DNA of 64,000 nt from Vermamoeba vermiformis (Eukaryota; Tubulinea; Echinamoebida), in contig JBEWZL010000063.1 in NCBI GenBank assembly GCA_045837725.1, forward strand, positions 62,001-126,000. The letters run 5' to 3'. The position numbers and the translations under genes are program-made. Under the pieces are notes generated by a model, which was not told the DNA's origin, did no database searches, and saw nothing but the letters and a program-made list of their open reading frames with translations. Shown here piece after piece: positions 34,631-45,859 of this stretch. Numbering within the stretch: position 1 is the first letter of the stretch; each line of letters opens with the position of its first letter.

Positions 34631-36279
34631 TTAGTTGTGTTTGCCCAGCTCGATCTTCTTCTGCATTGAGCGCATGCCGTGGTACACGAATGAGTCGATC
34701 AAACCTGCAACAGTGAAGACACCACCGATGATGGCGCAGACACCAGTCAAGAAGTGAGCAAAGGACTTCTTGGTCTCGGTGAACTTGACCATAATAGGAG
34801 ACAGATCGTACATGAAGAAAACGCCTGAAGGTGATTTATTAGTCACCAGACGGAGTATAGTATTGAATAAATAACTTACCCGGCAATCCGTGACTGTCTC
34901 CGCCCATGTTCTTTTGATGCTCAGTGACGGAGAATTGGTTTGTCTTGATGACGTTGCCGTCCAATGACTGGTAGATGGTAGGAACGACCTTCAAATAGTA
35001 CGAGTACATCACAGAGGCGTGGCCGAATTCTACAAAAGAGTTGTAAGTACGAGTCAAGATTTTGAACCGTGTTGGTTACGTACGTGCAACAGAGTGCTTG
35101 ACGCCATCGAGAGGGTTGACGAGACCAGGGTAATCATCTCCGAAGCTCATCTTATTGATGACGTGCGAGGTGTTGAAGCCACCGGCAGGCTTGTACATTT
35201 CCATGTCGTGCACGTGCATGTGGTTCTGTTGGAAGCTGACACCAGGGGCAAAGTGCACGTTGCCTGCAATCTTGTTCACTTCCAAAAATCCGTGAACTCT
35301 GCAACCTTCATCTTGTTGCTGCTTAATCTTCTCCGAGAGGCCCTCACGAACGCATTGTTCGATGCCATCGGGGTTAGTAAAAGCCCATCCAGCCTTTCTG
35401 TATGCTTCACGGACTTCTTGGCACGTGTTACAGCACTTTTGATTTCCAGCGCCGTAGCAGCTACCGCAATAGTCCTCGGGCTGTTGTCCTGAAACAGTCA
35501 ATGCGGAGCTATCGCCGATATCTAAAAAAAGAATTCTCGTTAGGATCTGAACAACGACAGGCGCAACAACAACGCGACTTGTATTGCACAGATGATTCGT
35601 ATTAATAGACTTACTTTGCTTTTCGGAACCAAGCTGTCGTCCTGTCAGATCCAACCGCGTTCTATATAAGTTTGCTGAAATATCCAGTTGCTGCGAGCCA
35701 GTAATATCCATCGCATCAACAGTCAAAACTGCGAGAGTAAATTAATAAAAAAAATCGCGTAATTAAGTAAAATTGTTTATATTATTTAGCGTCATTAGGT
35801 AATTAGTACTTACAGGCACAAGAAAGGTGAGGGAAAGTGATATCAATGTTGATCTTCAATTTCTCGCCTCTAGTTGTGTCTACGAACAGTTGAGGGTTCA
35901 CATCAACGCGCATATAATACACAAACTCTGAAAGGAACAGCCATGAAATGAAAATAGCGCTGATAATGGAAACTGAAAGAAAGATCGGTTAACTCGCTGA
36001 AATATTTCGCCATATCATTTTAAAAACAAGGGAATATTGTATTAATATTTTTATTGATAATTTGTGCTTTTTTGAAGCTAACGAAAATAATTAAAATCAA
36101 AAATAAATTTGGTGACGCATGCAGTTTTCTAACCACCGCATTAGGTTTTCAAAAGAGCGTCATAGCGACACAATATACTAATGCTACTTACTTGCAGCAC
36201 CAGAAGTGGTTCTAATTCGAAAATCCTCGACTGTCTTTGGGTAAGCGTCAAAACGCTGAATGCGCTTCAAAAGATCCAT
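34631..36279 (-). CDS. ERGIC3: ERGIC3 / Erv46 COPII cargo receptor
   Basis: Minus-strand gene, start MDLLKRIQRFDAYPKTVEDF at 36279, stop at 34631-34633, about six exons. The N-terminus is the typical short cytosolic start followed by a transmembrane helix (exon near 36000-35820). The lumenal domain has the cysteine-rich SCYGAGNQKCCNTCQEVREA, KAGWAFTNPDGIEQC and a CRVHGFLEVNKIAGNVHFAP motif. The C-terminus has GVFFMYDLSPIMVKFTE, the second membrane helix HFLTGVCAIIGGVFTVAGLI and a cytosolic tail. The protein cycles between ER and Golgi in COPII and COPI vesicles with Erv41/ERGIC2, and retrieves ER proteins. All family landmarks are present. Confidence 0.96.
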
Positions 36280-36659
36280 TATTAATTACTAACTTGATAG
36301 TAATGCTAAAACGTGTGTTTGTATTTTTGAAGGCAATAGAAAAAGCGAATTTGAACGGGGAGCAATAAAACTGGAAAACTGAAGCCCTGGCAGATCTGAC
36401 GCCAACAAATTACAACAGTCGTAATTATAGAGTATGACATTGCGGTCCTATTAATACTGAATATATTATAATAAGGTCGACTCACGCTTTAATTCGAGTA
36501 CAATAATATTCTTATTTATTATGTACACGCTACATTGCTTAGTTTGTATTCGCTCTCTTTGTGCCAATCTATTCGTCGTTAAAGAACACTAAGAATAAGA
36601 TCGGCACCATAATAAATTATAATAGACTAATATAAAATGACAAAAGCGCTGGCACGCGT
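36280..36659. other. Intergenic region
   Basis: About 380 AT-rich bases: promoter of the ERGIC3 gene on the minus strand plus the 3' untranslated region of eIF1A. Nothing else seen. Confidence 0.4.
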
Positions 36660-37906
36660 TTAGAGGTTGTCAAGATCTGTTACAAAAAACAATCGTTAGA
36701 TGCGTTGTACATAAGAGCTACGATGTAAATATGCCCAATTAGAGTATCAATATTATCATGTATTATTTTGAACCATTGTAGTAATTAGCAAATTGAAATA
36801 AAGGCGACTTGTAAAGCCAAGAATTAAGTCGAACATAATAATCGAGAAATTAAGCTATAACTATGAATATAGGTCTATGATACATACCGATATCTTCTCT
36901 ATCGACAAGACCGTCCTCTTCATCGGAATCAGAGTCAGGCATCATTCCTCGTCGAGGATCTTGCTCTTCAATCGATCCAGATTCTGATTCTTCCTCACCG
37001 GCGTTAGTGAACTCGAAAGGCACGTCTTCGTGGTTGTCCTTATCTTCTCCGGTCTCAATCTTAATGCTGTCCGGCAAATGACCGAGTTTCTTTAATTGAC
37101 GAGCCTCATCGGGGTTGTAACGAACGATAATGTCTGCTTTATCGTCTTGGTACTCTCGCAAATCGCATAAAATAATGTCACCCTAGCGAAAAATAATATA
37201 ATAAGTTATTTGCAGGTAATAAATCGAAAAAAATTGGAATTTTTCAAAGCACGATCTGAAGACCGATCGCGGATGTAAAAACGGTCTAATCGAAAGATAA
37301 TACTTACGACGTTAACCCAGACTTTTTTTCTCATCTTGCCTCTAATGTGGCATAATCGCTTCTTGCCGTCAAAGCAAAAAGCTTCAAGACGACCGTTTCC
37401 AAGCATTCTCAAAACTTGTCCATATTCTAAAAATTATAACATTAGCAAAGTAATAATATATTATGATAATACGCCATTATTGTCGATTTGGGAATAATAA
37501 AAAATACGTAATATTACGAATCTGTCGGCAAATAAAAAAAGCTTTGTCTATCAGTATATGATCGCTCTATCCATATAATTACCTTGTCCTTCTGATTTAA
37601 GAATTACTTCGCGCTTTTCTTCGCTTTCATTCTTTCCTCTTCTGCGGTTTTTACCACCCTTTCCTATTTGGATTAGATTTATTAATAATTGAAGACTCAA
37701 CAATCTACGTAATTGCATCACTTCGTTCATATTAATTACAAGAATTAAATAAACGATTTTGTATAATTTAAAGAACCGTTGTATTATTTTATAGACTAAG
37801 ATCGTTGATCGCCCTAAAAATTGTTCACTGCACCATCATGCTTGGGCAGCAAGACGATCATTTATAGGCTTGTTTAAACGTAACGCTTACCCTTATTCTT
37901 CGGCAT
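36660..37906 (-). CDS. Translation initiation factor eIF1A
   Basis: Minus strand, five exons. Start MPKNKG at 37906, then [19 protein letters not shown], then the OB-fold: [80 protein letters not shown]. The acidic C-terminal tail ([16 protein letters not shown]) is completed by a tiny last exon (DLDNL, stop at 36660-36662), matching the conserved tail end that contacts eIF5B. eIF1A binds the 40S A site and promotes scanning. Intron donors at each junction are standard. Family assignment is certain. Confidence 0.97.
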
Positions 37907-38383
37907 TGTGTGTGCTTCTGTTGAAAAAATTACAACTAAATGTTTTTCATAGCAAGGCCCATTTTTTTTGCTTGACGAGCACGTGCTCAACACGGCTTGC
38001 CAACTTCATACGGAAAGCCTTATGCACTGATTTTAATATTTCTTGAGAAGTTGAGTATTTTCCGGCGAGCGGAGTTGGGATTTGGGATTCACAAGATCGT
38101 GCATAAATAAATCTGTAATCATGCTCAGACCGCTTAGATATTGTGCCCTCATACACAGTTCATTTCGATTGACATTTTGGGCTTTTCTAATGTTTCCTGA
38201 ATTTCAGGGGATAAACTCAAACTTTCAGACACCAATAACTATCTTTTTTTCTCGTTTGCACAAATTTATTTCGCCGCTCTGCTTCAATAGACAACACATC
38301 TCGTAAATTATGATAAAAAGTTGCCGTAGTTTCTTACGGAATAATCAAAACAACCAAACTAAAAACAAAAACAATAGATCAAG
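37907..38383. promoter_or_regulatory. Divergent upstream region, eIF1A / CaaX protein
   Basis: About 480 bp between divergent start codons. A minus-strand open stretch of about 70 codons lies at 37947-38156, but it has no ATG and no recognised content; I treat the region as regulatory. Confidence 0.4.
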
Positions 38384-39219
38384 ATGTACAATCTACTCTC
38401 CCACACCGTAACAGGTCAAACTATTCGCAAAGCGATCGATGAAAGAGTATCTTATGATGACATTAGAAAAGGCGTTACCTCCGTCGAAGGTAAACTGCAA
38501 CTTTTTATTTCTGATCTTGATGTTAACTCACCTGATCGACAGTTCAAGAAGACCTGGAACACGAATTTGGAACACCATTAAGATATAAAGAAGCCGAAAT
38601 AAAGAAAATGATGATTAAGAAGTTTATTGATAGTTTAACAAGTCGCATGGCCCAGATTGTCGAAGAAAGGAACTGGATGCTGCTCAATGATTACAATACC
38701 AAGGAGATCAAGGTATGACGAGTAATACCAGCAACGATTAGACCTTTAGACCCATTATTTCAATGATTTTTCCTTGGGATCTGTTGTGTGCACGCCGGCC
38801 AAACGGCATATTCTCGATTACTCCGTAAAGCAGTCCATTAATGATTCGATTTACTTCAGGAAATTTTAATCAAGGAGTACACCCGCGAAGAACACAAGAC
38901 TTTTATTGAAAGCAATGGCGACTTGCTCAAGAGGCTACTGGTCAAGATCTTTCTCAATCGTGTTGCGAAAGCTGCAAGACGTATAATACAAGAATACAGT
39001 ATTGTCACTGGTCGTCTGACCGGAGAGCAAGTTCAAGAAGAGCTCGAACGAAAGTACTTGGTCCCCATGAACACGTACAGGAACTTTTTGAACTTACTCT
39101 GCGCTCATCCAAACTCGGAAGTGGATGAGCTGATTGAACTCCATTCAGAAATGAAGTACCGAGCGCGAAGAACTGAGCGTCAGGAGCAAGAGGACAGCAC
39201 CGGATGCTCAATCATGTAA
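38384..39219 (+). CDS. Uncharacterised protein with C-terminal CaaX prenylation motif
   Basis: Three exons, start MYNLLSHTVTGQTIRKAIDE at 38384; stop at 39217-39219; about 195 residues. It is mostly helical and charged (VQEDLEHEFGTPLRY, IKKMMIKKFIDSLTSRMAQI, EILIKEYTREEHKTFIESNG, RLLVKIFLNRVAKAARRIIQ, VQEELERKYLVPMNTYRNFL). The last four residues are CSIM, after a Q/E-rich linker, a good farnesylation CaaX box. Membrane attachment through a prenyl group is therefore likely. I do not recognise the family; no GTPase motifs are present, so it is not a Ras-type protein. Confidence 0.65.
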
Positions 39220-39860
39220 ATACTGCTTAAATTGTAAATATTTGCGAAACTACACCGAATTCTCGATAGTAATGTAATAAATAGCTTATTGTCAGTATAT
39301 AACGCTTATTTGAAGCAAGGCACGTGCCTCTAACTAGTTGCGAAGTGTCAAACGCGAGGAGTAACTACTAGCAGCTCCGACACGGGTTGGAAATGCCATG
39401 TCGGTAAGGATTATAAGATCGTACTTGCAAGAAATGGGTGTAAGGGTCGTAAACAAGTGCAACTGAGCTTAAGCCACGGAAACGGACTGATGCCCGGAGA
39501 TGGATGTCATTAACTTAGGCCTAGTTACAATAACAAGATAATCTATCTACTTAATTACTTCGAGACGTGTAGTCGACGTCGTTTCACGTGTTGGTGTTTG
39601 GTTTGAGCGGTCTGGTCTAAACATTATTGTGCCAGATTTCGTGTGAGAACAGCACGGAGAAGAGTGAACTTGGTTCTACTTCGCGTGAGTGCTTAATTTA
39701 ATTTTTAGAAGTAGAATAACAAGAAGGTGCTATTATATTAAATTGCACAATTAAAATATTCGAAGTTTTAGTTCCGTGTTTGACGCTGCAATATTGTAAA
39801 ATTAATTTAATTATTGTATAAATATTAATATTAACATTATAATATGATAGGCTATTAACC
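39220..39860. other. Intergenic region with unexplained GC-richer core
   Basis: About 640 bp. After an AATAAA-like signal near 39278, the stretch 39310-39660 is noticeably less AT-rich than the other gaps and has no open frame. It may be a 5' untranslated exon of the kinase gene (a donor-like GTGAGTGC follows near 39684) or a non-coding RNA. I cannot tell which. Confidence 0.35.
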
Positions 39861-42800
39861 ATGGCGGATCGCGCATCTATGGCTAAATTTGAGGCGTTCC
39901 AAAAATCAAGACAAATTACAACCGGGAAAGTGACCACAACGGATTTCCTTGATGACAAACCAACGAAAAAAATTTCGTCAATTAGATTTTCAGATGACTT
40001 GACGGTAAAGGATGGCCAGAAAGTGACGCCGGAGCTGAGCCAACGAAAATTATTGAATTCTGTCGGTAACTCTCGCGAGCAAGTCGCAGGTAATTAGAAG
40101 TGTCCCATTGTGCTGTTTTCCATACGTAACAAGTAATTGCATCAATTTACTGCGATGAAGGGTCGCGAGATCTGCGGATCAGAAGTTCCGAAAATCGTAC
40201 CTGTTACGACTTTTAACTGTACTTTCGGTACTGATCTATCCGTATATGTAGCCCCATTTGAACTGCAAGCCAAAGCGTTTCAAAATTCTCCGACAATCGA
40301 CTTCGAGCACAAACTGCTGGATAGGTTCTACTACACCCTGAAGGTTAACTCAGCCACTACTTCAGCTAACGCACCGAACGCTGCTACTGATTCGTAAGTT
40401 GTACTTTATTTTCGACTATTATAGAAAGTACGTTTGGGACGCAATCACAATTGTACGGGAGATTCTTGCCAAATATGGACAAATATGAGTTCTATCGTAT
40501 ATTTTACTGAGACTAGGTATTTACATCAAAATTGGTCTATCTAACAGTTTATTTACAATTCAATCGCATAAGATTGTCTTACGGCTATTTATCCGAGGCG
40601 CCGTTACCTTCCAAAATTGTTTCGTGATCCAACGTTGCTAGTTGGCCATTACTACTAAGAAAAAAATGCGATATATGAGCTTCGACGATGACTCAAATAT
40701 CGCGCGAGCAGTTAATGAAGTTCAGTTTAAGTTCTTTCTTTGCCATGGACAACCATTGCTCAACTTTTACTTCAAACGCAGACCAGCCATTCAATCTTCC
40801 TTTGCGCGTCAAGTAAGCGCTTACAGTACTCGCACTGTAGGTAAAAAAGTTCGTTAAAATTTATTATGATTGGGAATGTCAGTTCCGAGCTGAGATTCTT
40901 CCAAAACGATTTCCAAAATTTACGCAGCTACGGAATATAGCCGAAGAAAACCAGATTTTTTTTTTTGGATCTCAAAATTTTCTTTGTGCGTACCTGACTT
41001 TTAGATCGTGCGCGAGTTGCTTTTGGAATATTTTATACTGAGTCAGTGCATCCTTCAACGATTTCCAAATCACTGGGTTCGGGGTTGGAAACTCTTCGCG
41101 TTGTTCGTTCACGAGATCTGTGGTCGAGATGGCCTCCGTTGAGTCTTCGCTGCGCGGTGATTCGAATGATTCACCACAAGATGGAGATTCTACAATATAT
41201 TCGTAGCTTGGGTGCGTGTACGGAATGATTTCGTTGCTGCTGATGATATTCTGAATAGTGGATTTGACATTATTTTGCTCGGCTATTTCTTCTTCGCCGC
41301 TATATTCTAGCTTCAGTCGCTTAAAGGGGTGCAATTCGAGAGATTCAATAACGTCGAACAGGCTTTCTGGTTCTCTTTTGCGCTTCCAACTTTTGGATGC
41401 GAGAGATTCGCAGTCAACAGAAGCCATCCCATTAAAATATGGATTGTGACAGGCGTGGTAGTAATCATAATAACTGATATAAGGAATTGCGTGATGATTT
41501 ACATCGCTTGTCCAATCCAAAGCGAATTCCTAGGGATGTAAGGATTAGAAATTGGATCTACTTACGTACTGTACTAAAGGTTAGTACTTACGGGACGAAC
41601 GGACTCTTGCTTAGTTCCATACATCGGCCACTCGACTTCTCGTGTTGTTCTTCCTTGAAGGAATTAATGCCAGACTAATGAATTAACTGTTTTCCAGCTT
41701 TTTCCGTTTCGGTAAAAAATCTCGTTTAATCTCGGCAGTATCCCTATTCAAACGTTTAATTTAACCAATTAAAGAACGTCCACACTTATAAATCGATTCC
41801 CACAAATTAAATATTAACGTATACTGTGGCAGACAACCTTCCGAGGATTGCTTCTCCGTAAAGCTCGTCGTAGATAAGCGGAACGATCAAAGGCTTGCCG
41901 AGATCTTGACTTCTACGCTGTCTGTCTGTTCTGTGGTACCAAATATCAACGTGCGGGCCTACATTATCGCGCAAGTCGTGGCTAGCAGCACCGGAGGAGG
42001 TTTTCTGTTCACGCCAGATCAGATCCGAAACTTATACTTGGCTTCTTTGGATGGTTTTAAAGCTCTGAAGAAGCCAAATGTAGGCATTGGAGAAATCGTT
42101 AGAGGTAATAATACCGTAAATAACGTAAGGCGATTGCTAATTGGAAAGTTTAGCGTGGAGCATTGCTCGGGCCCTATTATTTAAGTATCTTTGCGATCGC
42201 TTAGAAGTTCCTTGCAAAATTTCTTTGCGCGAAGTATCGCCAAGTTTCATGCCAACGCGAATCGGACATGGCATTGCATGGATCAGATCTGGCGACCGAT
42301 CATCAGTCGTCGACCTACTCGGGAATATTGGCAGCTTATATGAGGAAGATCAGGCGAGGTATTACGAAGAGGTAAGTTATAGATATTATTAGCTGATTTT
42401 GATGTATGGTGACATTTCGCTGTCGTCCGAGTTTACGAAGGCAGTCACTTTTTTCCGCAGACAATTATAGTTATTTCCTGCATTATTTATCAACACAATG
42501 ATCGATTAGTTTCATTAAGTAATGCCAGTAGGCACATCATAATAGCCAACGGTAAACTTTGCGAAGTTGGGCCGTTGTAGAATTCTTAAATGAAATTTCA
42601 TGGGACGATTACTTAACGCTGCTTTTCGCTAAACAATATCTTTTATCGATGAACCATCCTTAACGAGATTAATGTAGCTCGCCATCGAGGAGCTCGATGT
42701 ATCGAGAAGAACTCAACGCGAAGTCGCACAAGCAAAGCCAAAAGCAAATGAAACTAAGTCCTCGCTGAGATGGTTCGAAGAGATAGACTTTAGCCAATCT

Positions 42801-44182
42801 CAAGTTCAGCCTCTTACTTTACTTGGAAAAGGACGTTATGGCCAAGTCTACAAAGCCAAAGTCGGCAACTTCATCTGCGCCTTGAAAATTGTTAGGATGG
42901 ATTCAATGACGAAGGATGTCAAGAAGTCTATCCACAAGGAAGTATCGCTAATGAGGACGTTGAAGCACGAGAATATCGTCTCGTACTTAGGACAAGAGGT
43001 CGTTCATGAAAACGAGTTGCACATATTTTTGGAGCTAATAACGAAGCCGCTAGATAAGTTGGTCGATAGCATCAAAGCCAAAGAACGAACAGCGTTGAAG
43101 CGTAGCGAGGTAATGCTCGTGGCCAAGGCGGTTGTTTCGGCGCTGAAGTACATCCACAATCTTCCGTCGAGATTAATGCATCGAGATATTAAGGTAACTA
43201 TAATTATTATTTTACGAGCAAATTGGATTATCTTCTTTTTTTCTTGCTAGAACTATAAATTAAATCACACAGTATCTTCTTCAAATTTACTTAAATTGGA
43301 AATATGATCCATCTTTTCATCCATCGTCCCCAACGAGGCCAAAATTTGCTTTTCAGTTGGGCTTATCCTCATAACAATTAACGTGGCATTTTAGGCTCGT
43401 AATGTACTAGTGGAGGTCGACGACTCTGGATTCATAATTCAGGCGAAGCTCTGGTACGATTCCAAGTTTAATCACTATTATTCTAATTGTTTATTGCTTA
43501 GTGACTTTGGTTTGGCAACCGAGGTATCAAACGATAAAGAAAATCAGTTGGCCGTAGGAACTGCTCGGTGGTATGTTTCTGGGATCCAAATCCGGACCAC
43601 GTGGCTTATTTAAACAACGCTCTCCGTTCTGTTAATTATGCACATTAATTCATCTAATGAAATCGCCGTTACATACAATCCCAGTATTTAAGTTGCCTTA
43701 TTTATTAGGATGGCACCGGAGGTTCACGCAATGCAGAAATACGACGAGAAGGCCGATAGTAAGTCGATTGAAACCTTATTAAAAAAATAACATTTGGTAC
43801 TATGGATCCGTTATCGCTTCCCTTCCCATGAGCTCGAGGATTTCGGGAGATAGAACGGAAATTCGCGGCCATCCAAATTAAATTTATTTTATTACCTGCA
43901 TTTTAATCTGCCCGTAATTTTAACTAATTTTATTGCCTGATCGCAGTTTGGAGTTTTGGAATGCTGCTTTACGAACTGTGTACCATGAAATTGCCTTATC
44001 ACGAGATCTGCGTTCTTGACGTCAAGCAAGAGATAATGAAAGGGCGACCTATTGATTTAGAGTCAGTAAGTACTGACTGGCGCGATATTTTGGCAATAAT
44101 CGCGGAATGTACGAGATTCGATCCGAAGTTGCGACCAAGCGCCACAGAAATACTACACAAACTCGAGGATATGAATAAGTAG
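39861..44182 (+). CDS. EDR1/CTR1-like protein kinase (TKL/MAP3K type)
   Basis: Start MADRASMAKFEAFQKSRQIT at 39861, stop TAG 44180-44182. Early exons give SIYCDEGSRDLRIRSSE, PPFELQAKAFQNSP and KLLDRFYYTL; after a long intron come SVKLVVDKRNDQRLAEILTS, RAYIIAQVVASSTGGG, SLDGFKALKKPNVGIGEIV, SLAWSIARALLFKYLCDRLE and VVDLLGNIGSLYEE. In this order they match the EDR1 domain (DGFY, VVLVNR-like, LA..VS..MGG, HRALLFKVLCD, VDLM-PG). The kinase follows: LLGKGRYGQVYKAK, FICALKIV (ATP lysine), HENIVSYLG, LMHRDIK, NVLVEV, SDFGLATE, MAPEV, VWSFGMLLYELC. Plant EDR1/CTR1 kinases act in defence and ethylene signalling; here the pathway is unknown. No in-frame ATG exists between 41625 and the kinase exons, which supports one gene with an intron of about 1 kb holding the antisense gene at 40972-41624. 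The exact exon edges flanking that intron (donor perhaps near 40812) are uncertain. Confidence 0.75.
40972..41624 (-). CDS. Uncharacterised protein nested antisense in the kinase gene
   Basis: Two exons on the minus strand: a short first exon (MYGTKQESVRP, from 41624) and a long second exon to TGA at 40972-40974, about 195 residues. The N-terminus is rich in H, Y and N (VNHHAIPYISYYDYYHACHN), then a basic NLS-like KSWKRKREPES, a short FDVIESLELHPFKRLKLEYS, and a C-terminal helix (VIWKSLKDALTQYKIFQKQL). I do not recognise it. The basic runs suggest a nuclear protein. The exon-intron structure (GTAAGT donor, CTAG acceptor) and the matching phase support a real gene. It sits wholly inside the long intron of the EDR1-like kinase gene, on the opposite strand. 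Confidence 0.55.
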
Positions 44183-44215
44183 AGAATTACCACAAATTAC
44201 GGGCCTGTCATACAT

Positions 44216-44408
44216 ATGAGTTGCCTTAATTGGGAAGGAGCGCTAAAAGATTCCATCAGAAACCGATCGGGTCATGGTACGCTTTTGTTAAAGTTGGCCA
44301 GTGACAAAACTAACTTTTGCTTGAAAAGGGCTTGGAAATGGAGTATTAGAAGTTGTCGGTGAAAGTGTCGTCGACGAGCAATTCAATGCCGTTTTGCTGA
44401 AACATTAA
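44216..44408 (+). CDS. Small hypothetical protein, two exons
   Basis: ATG at 44216; exon 1 MSCLNWEGALKDSIRNRSGH, a 50-base intron (GTACGC donor, AAAAG acceptor), exon 2 GLGNGVLEVVGESVVDEQFN then AVLLKH and TAA at 44406-44408, about 47 residues. It joins in frame and begins 33 bp after the kinase stop codon. No family is recognised. It could be a real short protein or a chance reading. Confidence 0.3.
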
Positions 44409-44528
44409 TAATTCTCGCCGCTATCTCGAACACCACACATAAAAGGAAGTGATGGTAAGTAATATTTATTTAATCATACACTTCATACTAACCACTACTA
44501 CAGCTTACTAAACCGCAACGACGTTCAA

Positions 44529-45247
44529 ATGCGCTCATCTGGCAACCAAATCCGCCGATCAGCTCGTCAAGCCGGCAAGAAACAATGCTCTTGCCACAAT
44601 GATAATTTCTGTCAACCAATTAGACGTCGAGCCAACAGACGAAGGGCCCAAAACCGCCGCCGTGTTCGCATCCCCGGCGCAATCCGCTGGACTGAGCGAA
44701 CAATTCGCATTCACAACGAGCTTGGCACCTTGCAAGGGCTTGTGTCTGAGAAGTGCCGCCTAACTGCCCGCAATTGCGAAGAAACTCGTCGAAAGATTGC
44801 GCGACATCTGTCTGACTGCCTTGTATTTCGTGGCAGCCGCCAAGTAACGATGAAATTATGGGTAAGTGGCATAAAAAAATTGTATAAAAATATTAATCAG
44901 TCTAATAGGTCCCAAGTTCCGTATTTTCCAACATGTTTTTGCCACATGTGGACGAAGACGATCTGAAATGGACCATCACGAAGCCGAAGGCAAAAAACGG
45001 TATCGTCAAGTTAAGCACAGCTACAGTGCGTGGTACTTTGTCTGAAGCACAGTTCCGCAGTGTGTTCCAGACGGGTTACTCTCGTAACCATCTGGATGAC
45101 CAAAACCTGGCTTATCATGCCAGTATTTTGTTCGATCAAGAGAATCCGTTCAAGTTTCGCTATAATATTGACACTGGTAACCTTGTTATCAATTGTAAGT
45201 ACCACGTATTCAGAATTGACGTGGATGGGTTGATGATCGACATTTAA
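44529..45247 (+). CDS. Uncharacterised protein with arginine-rich N-terminus
   Basis: Two coding exons: 44529-44863 or so, a 50-60 base intron, then an exon from about 44909 to TAA at 45245-45247, joining in frame (VTMKLW then VPSSVFSNMFLPHVDEDD). A further intron probably lies in the 5' untranslated region (donor after 44453, acceptor near 44503). The N-terminal half is strongly basic (RRRANRRRAQNRRRVRIPG), suggesting nucleic-acid binding. The C-terminal half looks folded and beta-rich (LKWTITKPKAKNGIVKLSTA, RGTLSEAQFRSVFQTGYSRN, ENPFKFRYNIDTGNLVINCK, YHVFRIDVDGLMIDI). I do not recognise the family. Confidence 0.5.
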
Positions 45248-45859
45248 TTGTACGTTGAGCATTATTGTATTGACAAGCAATAAATAAATAACAATTAAAA
45301 ATATTATGGATGTCTTAATTGTTGAATGGAGATCTGGGTGTGATCCGGGCCACGATCCGGCACTTTTTAAAAAGAAAGCAAATTTGAAACCTTTTATAGG
45401 CCCTCATCAAGACCTCTTGGTAGTACTACTTCAGCTGTACCATTTGTTTGAGTAATATTAGTTAAATAAGGCAGAATTTTGCCTTGACTTTTTTCAGGCT
45501 ACCAGATTAGCAACACCAGACATGCCTAAGCGACCGAAACAATAAAATACCAACATCGATGATAGTAACAAAGTAAGTACTTAGTCAGTTAAATACTTTA
45601 ACAAATTAGATCCTGGATCCAAATTAAGTAAACACGTCACGAGACATAACACACCCACCCCAAAATTGGTGCAAGCCGCGTTACTCGTAGCGTTAGATTT
45701 TATTAAAATTATTAATTCCAAATTTCTAAAGAAAGGGGATTGTATTGTTCCGCAATTTCGTTTTGCCGCAAAACCGATTTTTCGTTGTCGTACGAAATGT
45801 GGATGTAAAACAGCACAAAAGTCATTGATTCTCAGCTGTTGTCATCTTATTAAATAGCT
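45248..45859. other. Intergenic region
   Basis: About 610 bp between two plus-strand genes; AATAAA near 45281. Possible acceptor near 45497 followed by a very short open stretch (MPKRPKQ then stop), which I do not call. Nothing else seen. Confidence 0.4.

Noticed and set aside
37947-38156. Minus-strand open frame of about 70 codons in the eIF1A upstream region
   Set aside because: No ATG, a stop just upstream, no recognised motif, and it lies in a divergent promoter region.
44529-45247. Capsid-like reading of the arginine-rich protein
   Set aside because: A basic arm plus a beta-rich domain is also found in many cellular proteins; no capsid motif, terminal repeats or neighbouring element genes are visible, and the gene has host-type introns.
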